A DNA stretch of 5,642 nt. Source: Chloroflexota bacterium (GTDB lineage: Bacteria; Chloroflexota; Anaerolineae; JACRMK01). Positions 1-5,642 of the stretch are shown here, in pieces. Each line of letters opens with the position of its first letter. Position 1 is the first letter of the stretch. Both the position numbers and the translations under genes were made by a program. The stretch spans positions 1 through 5,642 of the forward strand of contig JACQEC010000285.1 in assembly GCA_016200765.1 (NCBI GenBank), in the 5' to 3' direction. The notes under the pieces were generated by a model. That model ran no database searches and had not been told where the DNA came from. It worked only from the letters and a program-made list of their open reading frames with translations.

Positions 1-304
1 CGGCATACTCCACCGTGCCCAGAACGTGCGGGCGGATATAGGGGCTTAGCGATTCCGCTGTGACGATCTCTACCGGCCGTTGTAGCAAATCCTCCAGAAA
101 GAATGACAGATGGATGAAGTTGTCATAAGTCTTCTGCGCGGATTCAAACTCCACGAGCAGATCAATATCGCTGTCCATGCGCTGTTCGCCGCGCGCAAAA
201 GAGCCAAACAGGCCGAGGCGCTTCACGCCAAACGACTTGATTTCCCCCCTGCGCTCCTCGAGGAGCGCTATCAAATCCTCTTTGTGTTGAATTAGCAGAT
301 GCAT
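1..304 (-). CDS. MNT-type minimal nucleotidyltransferase, C-terminus cut by window edge
   Basis: I translated the reverse strand from ATG at 304-302; 101 codons are visible before the left edge. The protein has the pol-beta-superfamily nucleotidyltransferase signature: GSFARGE (residues 34-40) followed by DSDIDLLVEF (44-53), with D46 and D48 as the metal-binding pair and E79 in PVEIV as the likely third carboxylate. The family is normally about 95-115 residues, so only a few residues should be missing. Relatives (MntA) are often antitoxins that AMPylate a HEPN ribonuclease toxin encoded next door; no HEPN gene is visible here, but it could lie past the left edge, which is downstream of this gene. 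The start is supported by AGAGGG four bases upstream (309-314). It follows the HicB-like gene by 34 bp in the same direction. The nucleotidyltransferase fold is certain from the motifs; an antitoxin role is inference. Confidence 0.88.
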   Translation of the reverse strand, partial: MHLLIQHKEDLIALLEERRGEIKSFGVKRLGLFGSFARGEQRMDSDIDLLVEFESAQKTYDNFIHLSFFLEDLLQRPVEIVTAESLSPYIRPHVLGTVEYA

Positions 305-338
305 CGGACCCTCTACTATAACCCTTATGGTGATTGGC

Positions 339-587
339 TTACGCCGCCTGCGTTGCCCGTGGCTCGTTCTGAATCACGATCGTTGGGGGCTGGGCAAAGC
401 GCGGGACGGGCATCCCCTGTTCCTGCAGGAGGGCAACATGCTCTTCCATACCCCACGTCGCCTTGTAGATGCAATCCTCGATGGAATTGCCGACGCCGGA
501 GAAGCCTTCCAGATCGGGCGAGTAGAAACCGAAGAAGTTGGGGTCTTCGGTGGCCTCGATGACCAGCGAATACTTGAGTTTAATCAT
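339..587 (-). CDS. HicB-like antitoxin-fold protein (UPF0150 type), no HicA partner seen
   Basis: An 82-residue protein. Its order of features is that of the HicB partial RNase-H-like fold: a hydrophobic first strand (KYSLVIEA, 5-12), FFGFYSPDLEGFSGVG (18-33, the family's PDL-G turn and glycines), then a helix with SIEDCIYKA (35-43), GMEEHVALL (46-54) and the ending QGMPVPRF (57-64). HicB normally neutralises the HicA mRNA interferase and often carries a C-terminal DNA-binding domain; here only an 18-residue tail follows the fold, so that domain is missing. No HicA-sized gene with its GSH-type motif is found on either side. A TTG at 614 would add nine residues (MGRVKNALK); I prefer the ATG at 587 because the family fold starts there, although neither start has a strong ribosome-binding site close by. 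It lies 48 bp after the DUF3179 gene and 34 bp before the MNT gene. An orphan regulator or a remnant of a toxin-antitoxin pair are both possible. Confidence 0.8.
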   Translation of the reverse strand: MIKLKYSLVIEATEDPNFFGFYSPDLEGFSGVGNSIEDCIYKATWGMEEHVALLQEQGMPVPRFAQPPTIVIQNEPRATQAA

Positions 588-635
588 CTTCAGAGCGTTC
601 TTTACCCTGCCCAATGCTGCCAGCGCCTCCGGCGG

Positions 636-1868
636 CTATGCTTCTGCGGAATAGATGCTGGTGTGGGGGTAGAATCCGCGCCAGCTATGCCAGCGCGTGC
701 GCTGGAGCGGCACAGGCCGGAGCGGCTCGGCGGTCGTTGCGGACAGCGGCTCGCCGCTTCCATTCCAGCGCATCTCCGATGCGCGGTCGCGCAGATCGTC
801 GCCCTCGGCGGCCAGCGTGACCACGCGCCCGCCGACCTGCCGCGCGAAGGCACGCACCCGATCGGCGTCCGCGCTGTAGAGAACGACCAGCGGCTCGCCG
901 CCCAACACGTCGTTGACGACACGCTCCCGCCGCAGGCGCGAGAGTGGATAGGCGCGCGCGGCTTCGCCAACGCGAATCCCCACCACTTCCTCACGCGCGG
1001 CCAATCGCCGGTCGCGCAGGAGCAGTGGGAGAAGCAGCATGTAGGGCGCAAAGACAGGTCGGAACCTTGTTAACCCTGGCAGCAAACTCGAAGGCTGTTC
1101 CGGATCAGCAATCGCCACTTCGGTCTGTGGGTGCTCTTTCTGCCAGGCGGCCCAACTCATCTGCTCGCCTCCGGCCAGTTCCAACTGACTGCCCGCCCGG
1201 CGCCCGGCTATCGCCTGACCGGTAGCCTGCTGCCACAGGCTGTCCGTCTCGCGATCGCGCATGATCAGGTTGCGCCGCGCCATCCCGGCGACGACAAAGC
1301 CCAGATAGCGACCGTTCACCCGAGCGCTATAGACGAGAGCCGTCTGGCACGCGGGGCAGTAGCTGACCAGCACCGGATGGGGGCCGAGCCAATCGTTCAC
1401 CACGTGGTGGACTCGCACGAGAGCCAGCGGCCAAGCGCAGGCGTGCTCATCCACGGATAAACCGATGATGGGCGTCTCGGCTGTCAGTTTAGCCTCGGCG
1501 GCGCTGACGTGAGCCGGATAATCGAGCGCGATAAACATCCGCTTCGGCGCGAGCAGGTAGGTGAGCATAACCAGCACGCTGATAAAGAGCAGGGTGGCGA
1601 ACTCGAGTCGGGTTGGGCTGAGCGCATAGGCGGTGAACTCCGACAGAAGCGCGAATATGGCCAGCAGAGTGCTCAACACCCGCCGATTGTAGAGGCCCGC
1701 AAAGCCAAAACGAATCAATGAGCCCTCCCACGACGGTGAAATGATGGCGAGCAGGCCGGCGATGATCGCGGTAGCGGCGACCACGGGGGCGTCCAAGCCA
1801 TCCAGCCACTCCAAAAACCGGACAACCAGCGTTATAACGGGGCTGGTGGGCGCAGACAAAAAAGTCAT
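636..1868 (-). CDS. DUF3179 domain protein with N-terminal membrane anchor
   Basis: 410 residues, function unknown. The N-terminus has three hydrophobic segments (about 29-47, 63-85 and 90-108) that should anchor it in the inner membrane, followed by a soluble DUF3179 region from about 116 to the end. Visible family features are VVNDWLG (156-162), the cysteine pair in YCPAC (170-174), RDRETDSLWQQATGQAIAG (204-222) and WAAWQKEHPQTEV (239-251). A second, diverged copy of the same order follows: VVGIRVGEAARAYPL (295-309), VVNDVLG (317-323), RDRASEMRWNGSGEP (360-374) and WHSWRGFYPHTSIY (393-406), without cysteines. Because YCPAC is the only Cys pair in the family region it may bind a metal or form a disulfide; this is inference. 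The start at 1868 is supported by AAAGG eight bases upstream. It lies 80 bp after the nucleotidyltransferase gene and gives no clear functional link to it. Confidence 0.9.
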   Translation of the reverse strand: MTFLSAPTSPVITLVVRFLEWLDGLDAPVVAATAIIAGLLAIISPSWEGSLIRFGFAGLYNRRVLSTLLAIFALLSEFTAYALSPTRLEFATLLFISVLVMLTYLLAPKRMFIALDYPAHVSAAEAKLTAETPIIGLSVDEHACAWPLALVRVHHVVNDWLGPHPVLVSYCPACQTALVYSARVNGRYLGFVVAGMARRNLIMRDRETDSLWQQATGQAIAGRRAGSQLELAGGEQMSWAAWQKEHPQTEVAIADPEQPSSLLPGLTRFRPVFAPYMLLLPLLLRDRRLAAREEVVGIRVGEAARAYPLSRLRRERVVNDVLGGEPLVVLYSADADRVRAFARQVGGRVVTLAAEGDDLRDRASEMRWNGSGEPLSATTAEPLRPVPLQRTRWHSWRGFYPHTSIYSAEA

Positions 1869-1948
1869 GCTATAAGCCTTTCGGACAGTTTCAATTGCGC
1901 GAGCAGGGCGATGGGTCGCATCACGACCGTTGGCCGGTTCCTACTGCC

Positions 1949-2326
1949 TTAAGCGGCCAGCCGCGTATCAGGTCTGCCCGGTCTTTCATAGAGCACATAG
2001 CCTTCGCGCAGAGCCGTGGTCACGAACGCGCCGCGCACCATCTGCCATTCGGCTACCTCGTCTGGCGTATAAACAACAACCTCAACCTCGATCGGCAGTG
2101 AGGCTAATACGCGATAGAACGGCGCAGAGCGCTGATGGCGCGGCTCCTGCGACGGCATGATCACCAGCAGGTCTAAATCGCTGTCCGAACGCGCATCGCC
2201 TCGCGCCCGACTGCCGAACAAGATGATGCGCTCGGGCTGTGCGATGCTCAGAATGCGCGCAACGATGGCATCCTGCCATAGGGACAGGTCTGGTGCGGCC
2301 GGCCCAACCGTTGGCGCTTGGCTCAT
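1949..2326 (-). CDS. Standalone MNT-type nucleotidyltransferase domain protein
   Basis: A 125-residue protein of the pol-beta nucleotidyltransferase superfamily. The core reads RIILFGSRARGDARSDSDLD (33-52): GSRARGD (38-44) is the nucleotide-binding turn, and D50 and D52 are the metal-binding acids; E80 or E82 in PIEVEVVVYT is the probable third acid. The segment before it (WQDAIVARILSIAQPE, 17-32) looks like the usual first helix. The C-terminus (LREGYVLYE, 105-113) is the typical end of this family, so the protein seems complete. It starts only 8 bp after the CoA ligase stop codon, which implies cotranscription with the ligase, yet no biochemical link is apparent. Partners of this family are usually HEPN-domain proteins; none is present here, since the next gene downstream is DUF3179. 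It differs from the second nucleotidyltransferase at the left edge in sequence around the motif, so the two are not recent duplicates. Confidence 0.88.
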   Translation of the reverse strand: MSQAPTVGPAAPDLSLWQDAIVARILSIAQPERIILFGSRARGDARSDSDLDLLVIMPSQEPRHQRSAPFYRVLASLPIEVEVVVYTPDEVAEWQMVRGAFVTTALREGYVLYERPGRPDTRLAA

Positions 2327-2334
2327 GCGGCGCT

Positions 2335-3885
<1,551 letters not shown>

Positions 3886-3922
3886 GTCGCTTCCTCACTG
3901 CACGTGATTCTCTTGATAGGGC

Positions 3923-3951
3923 ATTGTAGCACAGGCGCAAAGCAGGGTCAA
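3923..3951 (-). promoter_or_regulatory. Sigma70-type promoter of the CoA ligase
   Basis: On the minus strand TTGACC (3951-3946, five of six matches to the -35 consensus) and TACAAT (3928-3923, five of six to the -10) are separated by exactly 17 bp, and TGC directly precedes the -10 (extended -10). A start of transcription near 3916 would leave a leader of about 30 nt containing the GAGGAA ribosome-binding site at 3891-3896. It would serve the ligase and probably the genes behind it. Confidence 0.7.
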
Positions 3952-3953
3952 CG

Positions 3954-3962
3954 TGGTATAAT
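3954..3962 (+). promoter_or_regulatory. Extended -10 promoter of the prepilin peptidase, probably leaderless
   Basis: TGG followed by a perfect TATAAT (3957-3962). No good -35 lies 16-18 bp upstream (GGCGCA at 3934-3939), so the TGn extension would have to compensate. The usual start point, about 7 bases after the -10, falls on the ATG at 3969, so the mRNA would have no leader. The -35 hexamer of the opposite promoter (3946-3951) sits inside this promoter's spacer. Confidence 0.6.
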
Positions 3963-3968
3963 GGCGGC

Positions 3969-4742
3969 ATGGGGCCCTGGGCACTGCTCGGTTTCTTTAG
4001 CGGGCGGCTGATCAATATGCTGGCCGATGACTGGCCGTACGGCCGCCCACTGGTGTTGCCGCTGTGCTGTCCGCAGTGCGGCACCGCGCGGCCATGGCTG
4101 CAAAGCTCCGGCCTGCTGGCGTATGCGGTGGGCCGCTCAACCTGCGCCCAATGCGGGCGGCGAATCGCATGGCGCTGGCCGCTGGTTGAAGCCGCGGCGG
4201 CGGTGCTGTTCGCGTATCTGTACGCCGAGTTTGACTTCTCGCTCACCCTGGTCATCGTGACGCTGTACACGGCGATCTTGCTGTTGGTGTGCGTCATAGA
4301 TTTCGAGCACCGGCTCATCTTGAGCCGCGTCATCCTGCCCGCCATTTTCGGGGCCTTCCTGCTTAGCTTCATCACACCTGACCTGACAGCGGCGCAAGCG
4401 AGCGCCGGGGGGCTGGTCGGTTTCAGCGTCACGGGGCTGATCTACGCGGGCGGGATCGGGTTTGTGAAGTGGCAGGCGCGGCGCGGCCGCCCGTCAAACG
4501 AGGTAGCCTTCGGGCAGGGCGACGTGATGCTGATGTTGTTCATTGGCTTGATCACGGGCGTGGCGAGCGTAGCCCGCGCGCTGGTGCTGGGCGTGATCTT
4601 TGGCGGGCTGGCCGCGCTGGCCATCGTGGTCTTCGGCCTCTTTCGGCGGCAGTCTGTCCTGCACATACCTTACGCCTACGGGCCGTATCTGGCGCTGGCC
4701 GGATGGCTGGTGCTGGTGCAGAACGCGCTCGCGGCGCGGTAG
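3969..4742 (+). CDS. pilD: Prepilin peptidase (type IV pilin leader peptidase, A24 family)
   Basis: 257 residues, a polytopic inner-membrane aspartic protease that cleaves the leader of type IV pilins or pseudopilins. The N-terminal domain begins in the first membrane segment (GFFSGRLINML, 8-18) and carries two cysteine pairs, CPQC (34-37) and CAQC (59-62), ending in RWPLVE (69-74), the zinc-binding part linked to N-methylation in this family. The peptidase domain has its two catalytic aspartates: D111 in CVIDFEHRLIL (108-118) and D185 in the GxGD motif FGQGDVML (181-188). The final segment PYAYGPYLALAGWLVLV (234-250) is the family ending. The opening differs from the common GSFLNV form. The ATG is the only usual start: a stop lies in frame at 3927 and no ATG, GTG or TTG intervenes. 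No Shine-Dalgarno precedes it, matching the leaderless placement of the promoter. No pilin or pilus assembly gene is in the window, so its substrates are elsewhere. Confidence 0.93.
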   Translation: MGPWALLGFFSGRLINMLADDWPYGRPLVLPLCCPQCGTARPWLQSSGLLAYAVGRSTCAQCGRRIAWRWPLVEAAAAVLFAYLYAEFDFSLTLVIVTLYTAILLLVCVIDFEHRLILSRVILPAIFGAFLLSFITPDLTAAQASAGGLVGFSVTGLIYAGGIGFVKWQARRGRPSNEVAFGQGDVMLMLFIGLITGVASVARALVLGVIFGGLAALAIVVFGLFRRQSVLHIPYAYGPYLALAGWLVLVQNALAAR

Positions 4743-4757
4743 GGGCCTCACCCCCGG

Positions 4758-4783
4758 CCCCTCTCCCAAGTATGGGAGAGGGG
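4758..4783 (+). repeat. Palindrome copy 1 (10-bp stem, loop AAGTAT)
   Basis: CCCCTCTCCC (4758-4767) pairs perfectly with GGGAGAGGGG (4774-4783) around a 6-base loop, AAGTAT. It lies 15 bases after the peptidase stop codon and could protect the mRNA 3' end, but no run of T follows, so it is not an intrinsic terminator. Confidence 0.85.
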
Positions 4784-4828
4784 AGACGGCGCGCAACGGC
4801 GGCGGCCGGGGAAGGGCCTCACCCCCGA

Positions 4829-4854
4829 CCCCTCTCCCATACCTGGGAGAGGGG
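4829..4854 (+). repeat. Palindrome copy 2 (10-bp stem, loop ATACCT)
   Basis: The same two perfect 10-base arms as copy 1 (4829-4838 and 4845-4854), with the loop ATACCT. Read on the other strand the loop is AGGTAT, one base from the AAGTAT of copy 1, so the loop is inverted while the flanking sequence stays in the same orientation. Confidence 0.85.
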
Positions 4855-4968
4855 AGACAGGGCGTTACAACGGCGACTGGAGTATGGAAGAGGGGAGAAA
4901 CAGCGCGCAAGGACGGCGACCGGGGGTCAAGGCGTGGCCGTTGCTTCGCCCCTACGATTTTGCGTGAT

Positions 4969-4978
4969 GCCGGATAAG
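4969..4978 (+). repeat. Left direct repeat GCCGGATAAG (putative target-site duplication)
   Basis: A perfect 10-bp copy of the sequence at 5123-5132. It abuts the left end of the 144-bp element exactly as the right copy abuts the right end. Confidence 0.75.
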
Positions 4979-5122
4979 CAGGGCTCCTCAAAAGTCTCTT
5001 GACCAGCTGGCAGGATTCCGCTCCTCGCTCGTGGCGGATAGCCATATCCGCCACTGAAGGCCGCTGGATTTGACAATCCAGCGGGAGCGAGCTTCGTCAC
5101 TAACAACTTTTGGGGAGCCCCG
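4979..5122. mobile_element. MITE-like non-autonomous element with terminal inverted repeats
   Basis: A 144-bp element without coding capacity. The left end CAGGGCTCCTCAAAAGT (4979-4995) and the right end read on the minus strand, CGGGGCTCCCCAAAAGT (5122-5106), match at 15 of 17 positions. Perfect 10-bp direct repeats GCCGGATAAG flank it at 4969-4978 and 5123-5132. Inverted ends plus a flanking duplication are the standard signature of transposition by a DDE transposase acting in trans. No transposase gene is in the window. Duplications of 8-10 bp are known from some IS families (for example ISAs1 and IS4 relatives), but I cannot assign the family from ends alone. The interior holds two further hairpins (see the junction entry). 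Its right end is 18 bp from the -35 of the SEC-C gene promoter. Confidence 0.75.
5024..5091 (+). other. Three-way-junction fold inside the MITE-like element
   Basis: An outer 7-bp stem, CTCGCTC (5024-5030) with GAGCGAG (5085-5091), encloses two perfect hairpins that abut it directly: GTGGCGGATA (5031-5040), loop GCCA, TATCCGCCAC (5045-5054), then a 6-base linker TGAAGG, then CCGCTGGATT (5061-5070), loop TGAC, AATCCAGCGG (5075-5084). Both have 10-bp stems and 4-base loops. All 27 pairs are Watson-Crick. Confidence 0.75.
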
Positions 5123-5132
5123 GCCGGATAAG
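5123..5132 (+). repeat. Right direct repeat GCCGGATAAG (putative target-site duplication)
   Basis: Perfect partner of 4969-4978. Its last eight bases begin a short tandem duplication, GATAAGTT twice (5127-5142), which belongs to the flanking DNA and not to the element. Confidence 0.75.
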
Positions 5133-5140
5133 TTGATAAG

Positions 5141-5169
5141 TTGCATCTCATCTCCAATTTCGCTACAAT
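5141..5169 (+). promoter_or_regulatory. Sigma70-type promoter of the SEC-C gene
   Basis: TTGCAT (5141-5146, four of six to the -35 consensus) and TACAAT (5164-5169, five of six to the -10) are separated by 17 bp. TACAAT is the same -10 as used by the CoA ligase promoter. Transcription would start near 5176, giving a leader of about 16 nt that includes the Shine-Dalgarno. Confidence 0.6.
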
Positions 5170-5180
5170 GTGACAGCCTG

Positions 5181-5185
5181 AGGAG
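5181..5185 (+). promoter_or_regulatory. Ribosome-binding site of the SEC-C gene
   Basis: AGGAG with a 6-base spacer to the ATG at 5192. It fixes the start codon of a gene whose far end is outside the window. Confidence 0.75.
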
Positions 5186-5191
5186 CCTGGA

Positions 5192-5642
5192 ATGCCCAAA
5201 CCGGGGCGGAACGACCTGTGTTATTGCGGCAGTGGGAAGAAGTACAAGCACTGCCACTATAAAGCCGACCAAAAGGAAACGCTTTCGCGCCTGAACATGC
5301 GGCGCGCGCGCCAGTCGTTGTTTGCGCGGCTCGTGGATTTTGGCAACCGGCCGCGCTTTGAGGCCGACTGGCAATCGGCGTTCAACCTGTATTGGGATGG
5401 GCGGCGCGACAGCCATAAGAAGGGCAGTCTGAGCCGCGACGAGTACATGCAGTTCGCGGAGTGGTTCCTGATTGATTACCACACCGGCCACGACCGCCAG
5501 CGCGTGATTGATATGTTCCGCGCGCAGGCGGCGGGCTATATCACGCCCGAAGAGCGCGCCTACTTGGGCGCGTGGCAGTCGTCGCAGTTCGGCCTTTACG
5601 AAGCGGTGGAGTCGCTGGCCGGAGGTGTGCGCGTCGAGGACG
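5192..5642 (+). CDS. SEC-C zinc-motif protein, C-terminus cut by window edge
   Basis: I translated 150 codons from the ATG at 5192 without a stop before the right edge. Residues 4-22 form an N-terminal SEC-C motif: PGRNDLCYCGSGKKYKHCH, with the zinc ligands C10, C12, C21 and H22 in the family spacing C-x-C-x8-C-H. This motif is best known from the C-terminus of SecA, where it binds zinc and contacts SecB and ribosomes, but it is also found at either end of many uncharacterised proteins, as here. The rest that can be seen (about 30-150) is a mostly helical, charged region rich in R, W and aromatic residues (for example YMQFAEWFLIDYHTG, 90-104) that I do not recognise. Its promoter and ribosome-binding site are good, and it seems to be independent of the peptidase gene, 449 bp upstream. 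Function unknown; only the metal-binding motif is certain. Confidence 0.85.
   Translation, partial: MPKPGRNDLCYCGSGKKYKHCHYKADQKETLSRLNMRRARQSLFARLVDFGNRPRFEADWQSAFNLYWDGRRDSHKKGSLSRDEYMQFAEWFLIDYHTGHDRQRVIDMFRAQAAGYITPEERAYLGAWQSSQFGLYEAVESLAGGVRVED

Larger units (their letters stand above)
4743..4929 (+). repeat. 71-bp-period array of palindromic repeats, two full copies and one decayed
   Basis: GGGCCTCACCCCCG begins at 4743 and again at 4814 (period 71), each time leading into CCCCTCTCCC, a 6-base loop and GGGAGAGGGGAGAC. A third, incomplete copy (about 4878-4929) keeps only the right half: AGTATGGAAGAGGGGAGA, then CAGCGCGCAAGGACGGCGACC, which parallels the tail of copy 1. It starts directly after the peptidase stop codon. 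Such GGCCCCTCTCCC palindromes are common intergenic repeats in several GC-rich bacterial genomes. The copies are translatable in several frames but do not look like protein. The remaining stretch up to 4968 shows only a GCCCCTAC motif and nothing I can assign. Confidence 0.85.

Noticed and set aside
327..1073. A 248-codon open frame on the plus strand
   Set aside because: It is antisense to the HicB-like gene and the end of DUF3179, both of which show family motifs.
1869..1948. A separate promoter for the DUF3179 gene in the 80-bp gap
   Set aside because: On the minus strand TTGAAA and TTATAG are present but only 13 bp apart, and the second is too close to the ATG to fit a leader with the AAAGG site.
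4758..4854. The palindromes as intrinsic terminators of the peptidase gene
   Set aside because: The stems are strong but no T-tract follows on either strand.
4743..4929. The repeat array as a CRISPR
   Set aside because: Only two full units, the palindrome is longer than a typical repeat dyad, the intervening sequence is also repeated instead of unique, and no cas gene is present.
4469..5054. Open frames through the repeat region (plus 4469-5002 and 4600-4977, minus 4494-5054)
   Set aside because: They read through the palindromes, giving low-complexity peptides such as LTPGPSPKYGRGE, and overlap the peptidase gene; this is a known source of false gene calls.
5070..5075. Perfect -35 hexamer TTGACA in the second hairpin of the element as an outward promoter
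   Set aside because: No -10-like sequence lies 16-18 bp downstream (5092-5099 reads CTTCGTCA); the hexamer is explained by the hairpin stem and loop.
4988..5491. A 167-codon open frame on the minus strand
   Set aside because: It overlaps the SEC-C gene and crosses the MITE-like element; no motif and no ribosome-binding support.

Overview
The window reads as a GC-rich bacterial chromosome segment with ordinary gene density and no sign of phage or plasmid genes. The organism is not identified by any single marker. A benzoate-type CoA ligase, a divergent prepilin peptidase, a DUF3179 protein, scattered minimal nucleotidyltransferases and palindromic CCCCTCTCCC-type intergenic repeats together would suit a Chloroflexota (Anaerolineae-like) genome. 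That assignment is an inference of modest confidence.

Layout. Five genes run leftward from a promoter near 3950: a benzoate-CoA-ligase family enzyme (3885 to 2335), a standalone MNT-type nucleotidyltransferase (2326 to 1949), a membrane-anchored DUF3179 protein (1868 to 636), a HicB-like antitoxin-fold protein (587 to 339) and a second MNT-type nucleotidyltransferase that runs off the left edge (304 to <1). Gaps are 8, 80, 48 and 34 bp, so they could be one transcript, although the functions do not form an obvious pathway. The last four look like accessory genes placed behind the ligase; three of them belong to toxin-antitoxin-type families without a visible toxin.

An 83-bp divergent region (3886-3968) separates the ligase from a rightward prepilin peptidase (3969-4742). 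It holds a good sigma70-type promoter for the ligase and a perfect extended -10 for the peptidase, placed so that the peptidase mRNA may be leaderless. The two promoters physically overlap.

From 4743 to 5191 there is no gene but a dense repeat region: (i) a 71-bp-period array of palindromes whose hairpin loops are inverted between copies; (ii) a 144-bp element (4979-5122) with 17-bp imperfect terminal inverted repeats, an internal three-way-junction fold, and a perfect 10-bp direct repeat on both sides, which is the signature of a non-autonomous transposable element (MITE) with its target-site duplication. The element sits about 20 bp upstream of a well-formed promoter and ribosome-binding site for a rightward SEC-C zinc-motif protein (5192 to >5642), which is truncated by the window edge.

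The most original material is the MITE-like element with target duplication, the loop-inverted palindrome array, and the overlapping divergent promoters with a probable leaderless peptidase mRNA.
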